DNA of 64,000 bases from Paenibacillus taichungensis (GCF_003287275.1 NZ_QEVW01000025.1:124001-188000); one strand, 5' to 3'; positions 45,504 to 54,394 are shown, numbered from the stretch's first letter. The notes: generated by a model from the sequence alone, not told the origin. A program made the numbers and translations.

Positions 45504-46634
45504 ATGCTACAAGAAACGATCGGTATTATGTTCGATTCACGCATGTACCGGGGGATACCAGCTGGAAGAACGGGTCAGGAATCACTCGCGAATGTTGAAC
45601 AGGCAGCGGCCTGTTATGGATTAACACCTTGTTTTTTGCGGCTGGAAGACGTGGATGCGGACACCAAAACCTGTATTGCTTATGTAAAAAAAGATGGCAT
45701 ATACGTTCGTCAAAGAATGCCCTTGCCCTCCGTTATTCATAACCGGGCACTCCAGCTTCGCCGTTCGGAGCAGCATCAGGTGACCAAACTGCTGTTGCAG
45801 GGCATACAGGTATACAATGTCCGCAATCGATACCGCAAAGATCATATTCACGAGATGCTTTATCAGGACCCCGCTCTCAGGCAACATCTCCCCCGTGCGG
45901 TCAAAGCTACACCTGAGTCTTTGGCATATATGATGGAACATTACGATGATCTGGTGATCAAGCCATGCAGCGGAAGCATCGGTCACGGCATTATGCGTAT
46001 ATTCCAAAAGGATGGTCAATGGAAACTGACATGCGAGACAAGGACTTCACGCAAGGGATGGGCAACCTTTCGACTGAATAAGGGACAACTGCCATCAGCC
46101 ACCCTGCGCCGTATTTTCCGACATGCCTATCTTATTGAAGAACGCATACCTCTGGTTCGCTTTGAAGGAAGACCTGTAGATCTGCGAGTATCCGTACAGC
46201 GTGGAAGTGATGGTTTGTGGGGGATCACGGGTATATTCGCTAAGGTGGCTCCGGCCCATACGTTTGTTACCAATATCGCCCAAGGCAGCAAAGTCATGAC
46301 GCTGGCTGAAGCACTTGACTTGGAGACAAACGATTGGCATGCACTTGAACTGGAGGCCAGAATCCGGTCTGTCGGGCTCCGAATCGCCCGGACGCTAGCT
46401 TCAAGCCTGCCTCATCTTGCGGACCTCGGACTTGACCTGGGGATAACAGAGAACGGCAAGATTTATTTTATCGAATGCAACGGAAGGGATCAGCGCTATG
46501 GTTTCCGCAAGGCCGGGATGACGGAGACTTGGAAAGCCAGCTACCGGCAACCGATGGCTTACGGACGTCTGCTGCTGGAGCAGAATTCGCGCATACCGAG
46601 GCAACCCCAGACGTATGATCGCGGCCTATATTGA
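45504..46634 (+). CDS. YheC/YheD-family endospore coat-associated ATP-grasp protein
   Basis: The 376-residue protein matches the YheC/YheD pattern: TIGIMFDSRMYRGIPAG, LPSVIHNRALQLRR, DDLVIKPCSGSIGHGIMRI (ATP-grasp nucleotide loop), LIEERIPLVRFEGRPVDLRV, and a C-terminal metal-binding FIECNGRDQRYGFRKAGM. In Bacillus the family is associated with the spore coat; its ligation chemistry is unknown. ATG 45504 has AAGGAGGA eight bases upstream, so the longer frame from 45309 is not used. The location beside a presumptive spore fibre gene strengthens a spore role. Confidence 0.9.
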   Translation: MLQETIGIMFDSRMYRGIPAGRTGQESLANVEQAAACYGLTPCFLRLEDVDADTKTCIAYVKKDGIYVRQRMPLPSVIHNRALQLRRSEQHQVTKLLLQGIQVYNVRNRYRKDHIHEMLYQDPALRQHLPRAVKATPESLAYMMEHYDDLVIKPCSGSIGHGIMRIFQKDGQWKLTCETRTSRKGWATFRLNKGQLPSATLRRIFRHAYLIEERIPLVRFEGRPVDLRVSVQRGSDGLWGITGIFAKVAPAHTFVTNIAQGSKVMTLAEALDLETNDWHALELEARIRSVGLRIARTLASSLPHLADLGLDLGITENGKIYFIECNGRDQRYGFRKAGMTETWKASYRQPMAYGRLLLEQNSRIPRQPQTYDRGLY

Positions 46635-46669
46635 TTTCGTGGGCATTCTGTGTCAATATTATGCAGAAC

Positions 46670-46686
46670 GGCCGGTCTTGCCGGCC
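46670..46686. other. Short GC hairpin between YheC/YheD and psd genes
   Basis: GGCCGG and CCGGCC enclose TCTTG. No T run follows, so termination would be weak; it may separate psd expression from the upstream gene. Confidence 0.4.
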
Positions 46687-46719
46687 TAGAAGTTCGCACT
46701 AACCCTAAGGGGGATATTC

Positions 46720-47511
46720 ATGGCAAAAACGCTGTTGCGGTTAATGACCGAGCTTTCTTCTCGCAAATGGATCTCCCGGACTGTGGGAGCCTTCTCCAAG
46801 AGCCGGGGAAGCAAGGCATTTATCCCTTATTTTGTCCGGACCTACGACATCCCTGTTCAGGAAGCTGAGAAAGACTGGAAGGAATATCGTTCTTTGAATG
46901 ATTTCTTTACACGTAAACTTAAACCGGGCATGCGCCCGCTTGAACTTTCAGAACATGCACTGATCAGTCCGGTAGATGCCAAAATCACGGCAGCCGGTCC
47001 TGTATCTGCTGGAACGCTCCTGAATGTTAAGGGACAAAATTATACACTTGCTGAATTATTAAACCACTCACCACATCTGGAGAAGTACAAGCACGGTTAT
47101 GCTTTTGTCCTGTATCTCAGCCCACGCGACTATCACCGCATTCACGCTCCTGTTAGCGGTCGTCGCATTGAGAGTGAACATATTAAGGGCAAGGTTTATC
47201 CTGTAAATGATTTTGGTCTGACCCATATGAAATCAGTGCTGAGTCGCAACGAAAGGCTCATTACGTATATTGCTCATGACTTTGGAGAAGTGGCTGTCGT
47301 GAAAGTAGGCGCAATGAACGTGAGCAGCATACAGTACGCGGGTGCAGACGTAAGTTCATGGGCACAAGGCGATGACCTCGCCTATTTTGAATTCGGTTCC
47401 ACCGTCGTACTGTTAACGCAGAGCGGCACATTCGAACCGAAACCGGGCTTGCAGCCTGGCGACTCCGTCAAAATGGGAGAATTGCTCGGTCGGTTAAAAC
47501 CAATCCATTGA
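46720..47511 (+). CDS. psd: Phosphatidylserine decarboxylase
   Basis: The 263-residue proenzyme makes phosphatidylethanolamine at the membrane. Motifs are YRSLNDFFTRKLKPGMRPL, SPVDAKITAAG, a YLSPRDYHRIHAP catalytic segment, and YFEFGSTVVLL, where FGST is the self-cleavage site that generates the pyruvoyl cofactor from Ser. It is of the short Bacillus type. TAAGGGGGATATTC precedes the ATG at 46720. A terminator follows at 47521. The pss partner gene is not adjacent. Confidence 0.96.
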   Translation: MAKTLLRLMTELSSRKWISRTVGAFSKSRGSKAFIPYFVRTYDIPVQEAEKDWKEYRSLNDFFTRKLKPGMRPLELSEHALISPVDAKITAAGPVSAGTLLNVKGQNYTLAELLNHSPHLEKYKHGYAFVLYLSPRDYHRIHAPVSGRRIESEHIKGKVYPVNDFGLTHMKSVLSRNERLITYIAHDFGEVAVVKVGAMNVSSIQYAGADVSSWAQGDDLAYFEFGSTVVLLTQSGTFEPKPGLQPGDSVKMGELLGRLKPIH

Positions 47512-47520
47512 GCAATACGC

Positions 47521-47554
47521 AGATGATTCCTGAGCAACAGGAGTCATCTTTTTT
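47521..47554 (+). terminator. Intrinsic terminator of psd
   Basis: AGATGATTCCTG (47521-47532) pairs with CAGGAGTCATCT (47538-47549) across a 5-base loop, with one G-T pair, followed by a T run. Confidence 0.9.
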
Positions 47555-47602
47555 ATTTTCCGATCTAAAGAAAGAGATTACACAGAACTTTGGCCCATAT
47601 AA

Positions 47603-47664
47603 AAAAGGTACTCACAGCCGGAACACCTTTTTAGGGTAAAGTGTCCAGGCTATGAGTACCTTTT
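47603..47664. other. Large hairpin downstream of the psd terminator
   Basis: AAAAGGTACTCA (47603-47614) pairs perfectly with TGAGTACCTTTT (47653-47664). Inside that, AGCC pairs with GGCT, and GGAACAC with GTGTCC allowing a bulge. Around 46 of 62 bases can pair. It could be a bidirectional terminator for the 38-residue gene on the minus strand, or a small RNA. Confidence 0.7.
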
Positions 47665-47747
47665 GCTGATCAGAGAATTCGATTATCCGCTTCAGAGTTA
47701 TGCAGAAGTCGGATGATTACCGTTCCCATTCCATGTATACATGCAAT

Positions 47748-47764
47748 ACGAAGCTAAGCTTCGT
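47748..47764. other. 17-bp palindrome with odd centre
   Basis: ACGAAGCT and AGCTTCGT flank a single A. CATGTATACATG, a second palindrome, is at 47732-47743. They lie just past the stop of the 38-residue gene on the minus strand. No T run follows, so the role is unclear. Confidence 0.4.
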
Positions 47765-47787
47765 CATATTGGTTTTCTGACCATTCC

Positions 47788-47904
47788 TTAAAACCATACG
47801 TCCTGCATTTCCTCTGCCGGTTTGGAGCGGCGCAGGCGGTTCCGGAAAATATTAAAGCCCCTGATAGAGCATCCCCGGTTGCGGACCCGACGTTTTCCGT
47901 TCAT
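47788..47904 (-). CDS. Small Arg-rich hypothetical protein (38 residues)
   Basis: A short frame starts MNGKRRVRNRGCSIRGFNIF, continues with two more Arg clusters, and ends EEMQDVWF. AAAGGGGGAA lies seven bases upstream of the ATG, a good ribosome binding site. The peptide has 10 Arg and 3 Lys in 38 residues, mostly in the first 27, and a short acidic tail. I recognise no family. It lies alone between psd and the AraC regulator gene, with the hairpins at 47748 and 47603 downstream. An RNA-binding or membrane-active role is possible but not shown. Confidence 0.55.
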   Translation of the reverse strand: MNGKRRVRNRGCSIRGFNIFRNRLRRSKPAEEMQDVWF

Positions 47905-47998
47905 CACAAGTTCCCCCTTTCGATCGTCTGGAATGCTACATACTTACCCCTGCTTCCCAGAATTGAAACGTTGCCATATTTTACCGGCCAGAGAGACC

Positions 47999-48784
47999 CT
48001 ATCGAATCTCAGATGGACTTTTGCCGGTGTACTGTTTGAACTGACGACTGAAGAAAAAGATATCGCGGTACCCAAGGGCATCTGCCACCTCGGTCACATT
48101 CATGCCAGTGTGCACCAACAGATGTTCAGCCCGCTCAATGCGCATGCGAATGATATAGGATTGCACGGAAGATCCAATTAATTCCTTGAACTTAATCGAG
48201 AAGTATCGAGGTGATAATCCAGCCCTTGCAGCGAGGTCTTCCACGCGATGTGTAATCCCTGGATGCTGGCGAACATAGTTAGCAACCTCCTGGATGACAT
48301 CAGACAACTGGTTGCTCACCTTTTTCTCCACAGGAGCTTCTGTATCTGCACGCAGCAAATGAATCATCAGCTGTTTCAGAATCAGCCGGCTCTCTTCATC
48401 CCGCCCATATACATCGGATAGGAACAGTCTTACATACCGAGCCAGCAAATGCTCGAATTCCACCGTTTCCAGTACCTCACGATAAGATTGGGGAACATCA
48501 TTAACGGGTATATCTACATCAAAATGAATATACGTAAGTACCAAAGGTTTTTGCTTGTTATGTGTTGCGGTAGGATGATCGCCTGGCCTGAACAGAAAAC
48601 AACTACCCTTGCCAACTTCATACGACTGGTCATTCAGCACAACGGTCCCTTCACCACTCCATACATAAAATAAGTCATAGTTTTGCATCGGTTTTTCCCG
48701 CTTCTGCCACTTCCATCCCGGTTCGCAGACAATTTTGGCGACGGCGGGCAAAATAACAAAAGATGACGGCGATGCCTGCAGCAT
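47999..48784 (-). CDS. AraC-family transcriptional regulator
   Basis: The 261-residue protein has an N-terminal cupin-like sensor (YVWSGEGTVVLNDQSYEVGK, FRPGDHPTATH) and a C-terminal pair of helix-turn-helices: HRVEDLAARAGLSPRYFSIK and MNVTEVADALGYRDIFFFSR, ending QYTGKSPSEIR. This is the usual layout for carbohydrate-responsive AraC regulators in Paenibacillus. The ATG at 48784 follows GGGGGAG. No sugar-use genes are adjacent, so the target is unknown. Confidence 0.92.
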   Translation of the reverse strand: MLQASPSSFVILPAVAKIVCEPGWKWQKREKPMQNYDLFYVWSGEGTVVLNDQSYEVGKGSCFLFRPGDHPTATHNKQKPLVLTYIHFDVDIPVNDVPQSYREVLETVEFEHLLARYVRLFLSDVYGRDEESRLILKQLMIHLLRADTEAPVEKKVSNQLSDVIQEVANYVRQHPGITHRVEDLAARAGLSPRYFSIKFKELIGSSVQSYIIRMRIERAEHLLVHTGMNVTEVADALGYRDIFFFSRQFKQYTGKSPSEIR

Positions 48785-48908
48785 GTCGCCACTCCCCCTT
48801 GAAAGTTAATCTCTTTTGCATACTGCATCAAAAATGATGCGATATGTGATTATATATGATTTCTGCTCCTGCTGGAGCGAAACGTCTTATCCTATTATAC
48901 AGCGGAAT

Positions 48909-50366
48909 TCACCGAAACGAAAATGTGCACTTCTCCCATGCTAACCGCATTCGTCTTATCCCCTCTTGAATCTCCTCTTTCTCCAGATGTGCAAAGCCAA
49001 AACACACAGCCGGATGACCAGGAGTCAGCCGATAACGCACCGCATCGCGGAATACGACACCTTCTTCCTGAGCCAGTACCTTGAACCGCTCGTAACTGTC
49101 GATATCCCCTTTCCACGTAGCATAAATATGCAATCCAGCATCCCCAGCCTGCATAATGAAAGGTTCCGGTAATTCCCGTTTCATCTCACTGACAAAAAAA
49201 GCATGCCGTTCCCCATAGAGACGGGTTAACCTTCTTAGATGGCGCAAATACCCCCCTCGCGTCATAAACTTCGCAAGTGCACGCTGCTCCAGAAGAGCAG
49301 GAGGTACGGGTTCGTACAGTGCTTTTGCAGCGATCAGTGGTTGCACCAGGCCAGGTGGCAGAATCGCGTAACCAAGCCGGAAGGATGCAACCATCGTTTG
49401 TGAGAACGATCCGACATAGATGACACGTTGTTCACGATCGAGTACTTTGAGCGGTTCAATCGGCCTACCTCCCCAGCGAAATTCACTATCATAATCATCT
49501 TCAATAATGACGGCATTTCGCCCCGAAGCCCATTCAAGTAAGGCTCTCCGTCTGTCCAGACCAAGTACTGCTCCTGTAGGAAACTGGCGGGTTGGTGTCA
49601 CAAATAACGTCTTCGCTTCCCAGGACTGCGGAATAATCCCCCCGTTATCTACTTCTGCTGGAATAATCTTTCCTCCGCAGGACTTTACGGCATGAGCAAT
49701 TCCCTGATATCCCGGATTTTCCAATACAACAGAGGTCCCCTCAGGGATAAGCAGCTGTGCCAGCAAAGTGATGCCCTGCATGGAACCACTAAACAGCACG
49801 ATCTGTGATGCCTCAGCCTGGATGCCCCGTGTCCATCTCAGATGTGATGCAATGGCCTCACGCAGTTCGGGGTCTCCAGCAGCACCACTGCGTTCATGAG
49901 ACCCGCTCCGATGAACAGCGGCCAGCGCACTTTTCCATTCCGCTTGTGGGAAATGCTCGGCTGGCATACGCTGTACATGGAAGTTGATGACCTGCTGCTC
50001 CCTTTCAAAGGCTGACCGTTTTTCCTTTTGATTCTGAATATTCAGTGTACTCACCCGCTCTCCCCATGGGGAAAGTTGAATGATTGCCTCCTGTTCCGCA
50101 TGTTCCTGCGCTGTTAAGGTGTCCGAAACAAAAGTTCCTCTTCCCCTATGTGCCCGCACATAACCATCGGCGAGCAGCATGTCGTATACCTGGGCCACGG
50201 AGCCGCGTGACATTTCATATTGACGTGCCAGCTCTCGGGTGGAAGGCAGCCTTGTACCTCCAACCAGCGTCCCTGCATGAATGGCATCACGTAAAGCATG
50301 GTACAATGCCTCGTACTTGTAACGGTGTTGAACCTCGTATGAATCCATAGGCAGCCACAATTCCAT
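48909..50366 (-). CDS. MocR-family regulator (GntR HTH plus aminotransferase-like domain) lacking the PLP lysine
   Basis: The 485-residue protein has a GntR winged helix (LPSTRELARQYEMSRGSVAQ) and a fold-type-I aminotransferase domain with TPTRQFPTGAVLG and VIIEDDYDSEFRW. Where the family normally has SFSKT with the PLP-binding Lys, this protein has SFSQT; codon CAA at 49398-49400 gives Gln323. PLP could not form the usual internal aldimine there. It is divergent from a split-barrel flavoprotein gene and probably regulates it through the direct repeats at 50387-50418. Confidence 0.92.
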   Translation of the reverse strand: MELWLPMDSYEVQHRYKYEALYHALRDAIHAGTLVGGTRLPSTRELARQYEMSRGSVAQVYDMLLADGYVRAHRGRGTFVSDTLTAQEHAEQEAIIQLSPWGERVSTLNIQNQKEKRSAFEREQQVINFHVQRMPAEHFPQAEWKSALAAVHRSGSHERSGAAGDPELREAIASHLRWTRGIQAEASQIVLFSGSMQGITLLAQLLIPEGTSVVLENPGYQGIAHAVKSCGGKIIPAEVDNGGIIPQSWEAKTLFVTPTRQFPTGAVLGLDRRRALLEWASGRNAVIIEDDYDSEFRWGGRPIEPLKVLDREQRVIYVGSFSQTMVASFRLGYAILPPGLVQPLIAAKALYEPVPPALLEQRALAKFMTRGGYLRHLRRLTRLYGERHAFFVSEMKRELPEPFIMQAGDAGLHIYATWKGDIDSYERFKVLAQEEGVVFRDAVRYRLTPGHPAVCFGFAHLEKEEIQEGIRRMRLAWEKCTFSFR

Positions 50367-50386
50367 CGTGCACCTCTATTTCCAAA

Positions 50387-50418
50387 TAAATTGGTCTATT
50401 AAAATGAATGTAAATTGG
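50387..50418. promoter_or_regulatory. Direct repeats, probable MocR operator
   Basis: TAAATTGG occurs at 50387-50394 and again at 50411-50418 in the same orientation, 24 bp apart. MocR and PdxR regulators commonly bind direct repeats in the divergent promoter they control, which is where these lie. Confidence 0.5.
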
Positions 50419-50503
50419 ATCTTTTTATATGTCAATGCAGGTTCTATTGTTATGGCTAAGGTACAGCGATTCTAATTCACATGCCATTCAAGGGGGAACA
50501 CCG

Positions 50504-51121
50504 ATGAGAAGAAAAGAATTCAATGTAGATGAAGAGCAAGAAATAATAACATTTCTGGACCAATGCTCCTTTGGTTTTCTCGGGACGGTCAGTCCAGACG
50601 GGCAGCCACGGGTAACACCGCTAAACTTTGTATATATGGACGGTTGTTTTTATTTTCACGGCAGTCTTGCCGGGGAGAAGATGAAGCAGATCAAGCAGGA
50701 TTCCTCCGTCAGTTTTACCGTAGCAGAAGAGTTTTCCTTGATTCCATCTTATTTCAGTGATCCCGATTTAGCTTGTCCGGCAACCTCTTTTTTCAAAAGT
50801 GTCATGGCATTCGGACAGGCAGAGCCGATTCAGGATCTGGACATCAAGGGCAAGGTTCTGCAACGCTTCATGGAGAAACTCCAACCGCAGGGAGGATATA
50901 TCCCCATTGATGCAGCTGACCCCCGCTACAAGGGTAATCTCAAGGCCGTTGCTGTAGTCCGCATTGTTCCTGAACGGATCAGTGCCAAGTTCAAATTTGG
51001 ACAGAACCTCTCGGCTGAACGGTTTGATCATATTAGTGGCGAACTGGAGCAGCGTAACGAAGGACGAGATGCGGAAACTGCCGAAATGATGCGGAAATAT
51101 TGTCCTTTTCATCAAAAATAA
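50504..51121 (+). CDS. Pyridoxamine 5'-phosphate oxidase-family split-barrel flavoprotein
   Basis: The 205-residue protein has the FMN-binding split barrel start CSFGFLGTVSPDGQPRVTPL, then VYMDGCFYFHGSLAGEKMKQ and FKSVMAFGQAEPIQD, as in NimA/PNPOx-like proteins. Such proteins use FMN, F420 or heme; true PdxH activity is not implied. ATG 50504 follows AAGGGGGA at a good distance, so the earlier in-frame start at 50429 is not used. Its divergent MocR neighbour suggests a link to B6-type compounds. Confidence 0.87.
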   Translation: MRRKEFNVDEEQEIITFLDQCSFGFLGTVSPDGQPRVTPLNFVYMDGCFYFHGSLAGEKMKQIKQDSSVSFTVAEEFSLIPSYFSDPDLACPATSFFKSVMAFGQAEPIQDLDIKGKVLQRFMEKLQPQGGYIPIDAADPRYKGNLKAVAVVRIVPERISAKFKFGQNLSAERFDHISGELEQRNEGRDAETAEMMRKYCPFHQK

Positions 51122-51230
51122 CATCCAGTTTTCATAGTATAATCAACCGGGAGAAAGTAACATTAACCTAACTCAATAACACCCGCAACAACGCGGTGAA
51201 GTGATAAAACTGTCATTATGCGTAATTTCC

Positions 51231-51259
51231 GTGACGGGGGCAAGGCAAGGTGTTATAAT
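51231..51259 (+). promoter_or_regulatory. Sigma-A-type promoter of the aminotransferase gene
   Basis: GTGACG (51231-51236) is separated by 17 bases from a perfect TATAAT (51254-51259), 42 bp before the start codon. Confidence 0.65.
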
Positions 51260-51300
51260 GTTAGGCAGTTGAATCCCAAAGACTTGGAAGGATGAAAAGA

Positions 51301-52599
51301 ATGAATCCACTGGCTGAACAGTTGAACGAAAGTATTCAGGCAGGCAGCAGTCACGTCTACTCCATGCTGTCGCAGCTCGGCAAAGAAATCTATTTTCCAA
51401 AAGAAGGTATCTTGAGTCAGTCTGCTGAAGCAGCAAGTCTGGCCAAAACCTACAATGCTACGATTGGTATTGCTCTTGAGGGCGGTGTGCCGATGCACTT
51501 AGCTGTTATTCAAGATAAACTTTCCGCATACCAACCGAAGGATTTGTACCCTTACGCTCCGCCTGCAGGGAAGCCTGAGTTGCGGACCGTATGGAGAGAC
51601 AAGATGCTGAAGGAAACACCTTCCCTTGAAGGTAAAACGTTTGGTAACCCCATTGTGACTAATGCATTAACTCATGGACTGAGTATTGTAGCCGACCTGT
51701 TCGCCGAAGAAGGGGACGCTGTTATATATCCGGATAAAAACTGGGAAAATTATGAGCTGACCTTTGGAATTCGTCGTCACGGCGAGTTAGTTCATTATCC
51801 GCTGTTCGATGAACAATTGAACTTCAACAGCGCTGGCCTACTCGAAGCGTTGCTGGCGCAGAAGGACAAAGGCAAAGCCATCGTGCTGCTTAACTTCCCG
51901 AACAACCCAACAGGTTATACGCCTGGAGCCGAAGAAGCAGACGCAATCGTGGATACGATCCGTCAAGCAGCTGAGGCTGGTGTGAATGTCGTTGCTGTGA
52001 CAGATGATGCCTACTTTGGTCTCTTCTTCGAAGATTCCATTCACGAATCCCTGTTTGGCAAACTGGCGAACCTCCACCCACGTGTGTTAACTGTCAAAGT
52101 TGACGGTGCCACCAAGGAAGAATTCGTATGGGGCTTCCGCGTTGGATTCATTACGTACGCCCATGAAGATGCTGCAGTTCTCCATGCTCTGGAGCAAAAA
52201 ACACTCGGTATTATCCGGGCAACCATCTCCAGTGGTCCGCATCCTTCCCAAACTTTTGTGTTGGATGCGCTGAAAGCACCTGAGTTCGAAGCACAGAAGC
52301 TGGAGAAGTTTGAAATCATGAAAGGCCGCGCCAACAAAGTAAAATCCATTCTCGATAGCGGTAAATACGGTGAGGTATGGGATTACTATCCGTTCAACTC
52401 AGGTTACTTTATGTGTCTGAAGCTGAAGGATGTGGGCGCAGAGCAGCTCCGGACCCATTTGCTACAGAAATACGGCGTCGGTACCATCGCGCTGGGTGAG
52501 GCTGATCTTCGAGTTGCCTTCTCCTGTATTGAAGAATCCGGACTGGAAGATCTGTTCGATACGATCTATCGTGGCGTTTTGGATCTACAGACAACTTAA
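51301..52599 (+). CDS. Class I/II pyridoxal-phosphate-dependent aminotransferase
   Basis: The 432-residue enzyme has GKPELRTVWRDKM, LNFPNNPTGYTPG, VTDDAYFGLFFE (cofactor-binding Asp and Tyr) and VDGATKEEFVWGFRVGF, where Lys binds PLP. Amino-donor specificity is not evident. ATG 51301 has GGAAGG nine bases upstream; an in-frame ATG at 51292 directly abuts it and is unlikely. A weak hairpin with GCGGAC/GTCCGT at 52641-52656 and a TTT may terminate it. Confidence 0.92.
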   Translation: MNPLAEQLNESIQAGSSHVYSMLSQLGKEIYFPKEGILSQSAEAASLAKTYNATIGIALEGGVPMHLAVIQDKLSAYQPKDLYPYAPPAGKPELRTVWRDKMLKETPSLEGKTFGNPIVTNALTHGLSIVADLFAEEGDAVIYPDKNWENYELTFGIRRHGELVHYPLFDEQLNFNSAGLLEALLAQKDKGKAIVLLNFPNNPTGYTPGAEEADAIVDTIRQAAEAGVNVVAVTDDAYFGLFFEDSIHESLFGKLANLHPRVLTVKVDGATKEEFVWGFRVGFITYAHEDAAVLHALEQKTLGIIRATISSGPHPSQTFVLDALKAPEFEAQKLEKFEIMKGRANKVKSILDSGKYGEVWDYYPFNSGYFMCLKLKDVGAEQLRTHLLQKYGVGTIALGEADLRVAFSCIEESGLEDLFDTIYRGVLDLQTT

Positions 52600-52822
52600 T
52601 TCATATGCAGTAATGCTTATCCAAATAAATAAGTCTGGGAGCGGACTAACGTCCGTTTCCTTACTAATATGAACCTCTTTGTATCCTGATGAATGTCTCT
52701 CGATATGAAGGGGTATTTTGTGTGTGCTTTGAAAACGTATGGCTACTTTGACGGGCAAATGCCCAAAACGATGATTTTCAGGCTTTACCGGGCAACGGCC
52801 CAATCAGCCTATCCCCAAGGCA

Positions 52823-52831
52823 CATAATATA
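52823..52831 (+). promoter_or_regulatory. Sporulation-type -10 element upstream of the YjcZ-like gene
   Basis: CATAATATA fits the -10 pattern CATAnnnTA of mother-cell sigma factors E and K. It lies 50 bp before the start codon. I see no clear -35 at the expected spacing, so this is tentative. The rest of 52600-52880 has no supported gene. Confidence 0.4.
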
Positions 52832-52880
52832 CGATGTACGCAAGGGCGTGCCTAACACCACTTGAAAGGGGAATGAACAT

Positions 52881-53015
52881 ATGTCTGGAGTAGTTGAAGA
52901 AACAAGAGGCGGGTATGGATGTGGCGGTTACGGTTACGGAGGATTTACAAATACAGGTGCTATTCTCGTTCTGTTCATCTTGCTCGTCATTATCACAAAA
53001 TCGTTCCTCTGTTAG
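52881..53015 (+). CDS. YjcZ-family sporulation peptide
   Basis: The 44-residue peptide starts MSGVVEETRGGYGCGGYGYG and then has one membrane segment, TGAILVLFILLVIITKSFLC. This Gly/Tyr-rich head plus single C-terminal span is the YjcZ signature in spore formers; function is unknown. GAAAGGGG precedes the ATG. A possible sporulation -10 lies upstream and a perfect 16-bp terminator stem downstream, so it is a single-gene unit. Confidence 0.9.
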   Translation: MSGVVEETRGGYGCGGYGYGGFTNTGAILVLFILLVIITKSFLC

Positions 53016-53064
53016 TCCATACGTCCTTACCAGGAGTCGGAACAAGGTAAGCTGACTGTAGCAC

Positions 53065-53106
53065 AAAGAAGGGTATTCCGGGATACAGCTCGGAATACCC
53101 TTCTTT
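53065..53106 (+). terminator. Terminator of the YjcZ-like gene
   Basis: AAAGAAGGGTATTCCG (53065-53080) and CGGAATACCCTTCTTT (53091-53106) are perfect 16-base arms around a 10-base loop, with A and T runs outside. It can also serve the convergent ecsB gene. Confidence 0.93.
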
Positions 53107-53174
53107 GATTATGTTACGCGAGAGCCCCTAGTCGGCGTTGCCATCGAACGTTAACTAGTCAGACGCCCAACCGT

Positions 53175-54392
53175 TCATTCATCCTCTTCTTCCTTCAACC
53201 ACTTGTTGCCCTGAGAACGTCGCATCAAGTAGATGACCAGCACACCAAGGACCAGTGCTGCTATGGTCATGCTCAGTCCACTCCATCCTCCAGCCAACAT
53301 CGGCAGCCACATAAGCAAGGCAACCAGCGCATGCAGATTCGAGATGAACCCCAGCACCTGGGAACGACGACTCTCTCCCGAGATGGGATAAATCATAATC
53401 CAGAACGATTCACTATGACTGCGTCGCAGCGCACCCAGTTGCACACCTGCAAGCAGCAGGAAGAACAGGTATACACCAATACCAAAATAACTGCCTGCCG
53501 TCCACCAGGACAGCAGCATGCCCAGCACAACTAAACGCACAACGATGGAGAACACTTCAGTTCGGATGAACGTTTTGGTGATCAGATAGCGATAGGCTTT
53601 CCCTGCATTCCACGGGAGGCCACTCCCCCATTTGCTGAGCCAGCGGCGAGAACTTACTTTTTGGCCTGATGAAGGCACATCTACAAACCAACCCAGCGTA
53701 CGCATCACTCGGCCAGCCTGGCCCTGCTCCACCTGAATGAGACGTTCCCATGAAACCCGATGTTTCAGAGGGATACGCAGGGCAACGATGTAAACGACAG
53801 CCAGCAGCAGCAGGAACCAGATGCTTCGTTGTGGAGGCTGCCACAGCCAGGCGGCAATCGCCAGTACAGCCAATGCCCATCGGAGCAAACGATATCCTCT
53901 GGCGGCACCGATTTGCACCATGCGCAGTTCTTGCCAAGCCCCATAGCTCGATAACCCTTTCCATAACAGGAGAAGCAGGATAAACCACCCAAATGGCCTT
54001 GCATCCTGATCTGCTCGAACATAGAGCGGCCACAACGTTACAAATACGAGCAGCATACCCAAGGTTTTATAGATAATGCCACGAGCGAAGCTGTTTTTCA
54101 GATATTCGTGCATCCGATATTCCTGCGGACGTAAAAATACGATGTCTGCCGGATGCAGATATGTACGATAACTGCTAAACAGCACCAGGGGTGCCAGCAA
54201 CAGCAGCGTAATCCAGCGAATCGGAAATCCCGCCGGAATGTGCTGTACAAACGATGTATACCAGGCGGAGAACGCAATGACGAGAAATAAGAAAACCATG
54301 GCTACGCCGCTCTGAATGACATAACCCAGATAAGGCAGAATTCCATTCCAGAATCCCGTGCGTCTTTGCTTCCATAGCTGCTTAAGATCCAT
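53175..54392 (-). CDS. ecsB: ABC transporter permease EcsB
   Basis: The 405-residue membrane protein has about nine hydrophobic spans. It shows EcsB landmarks: an N-terminal LWKQRRTGFWNGILPYLGYV, and DIVFLRPQEYRMHEYLKNSF in the first cytoplasmic loop. In Bacillus the EcsAB exporter affects protein secretion, intramembrane proteolysis and biofilm formation. It follows ecsA by 2 bp. Its length matches Bacillus EcsB (about 400). Confidence 0.92.
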   Translation of the reverse strand: MDLKQLWKQRRTGFWNGILPYLGYVIQSGVAMVFLFLVIAFSAWYTSFVQHIPAGFPIRWITLLLLAPLVLFSSYRTYLHPADIVFLRPQEYRMHEYLKNSFARGIIYKTLGMLLVFVTLWPLYVRADQDARPFGWFILLLLLWKGLSSYGAWQELRMVQIGAARGYRLLRWALAVLAIAAWLWQPPQRSIWFLLLLAVVYIVALRIPLKHRVSWERLIQVEQGQAGRVMRTLGWFVDVPSSGQKVSSRRWLSKWGSGLPWNAGKAYRYLITKTFIRTEVFSIVVRLVVLGMLLSWWTAGSYFGIGVYLFFLLLAGVQLGALRRSHSESFWIMIYPISGESRRSQVLGFISNLHALVALLMWLPMLAGGWSGLSMTIAALVLGVLVIYLMRRSQGNKWLKEEEDE

Positions 54393-54394
54393 GC

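Noticed and set aside
52585..52803. Minus-strand 72-codon frame (and a 44-codon plus-strand frame at about 52694) before the YjcZ gene
   Set aside because: Neither has a ribosome binding site or recognisable similarity, and they overlap each other.
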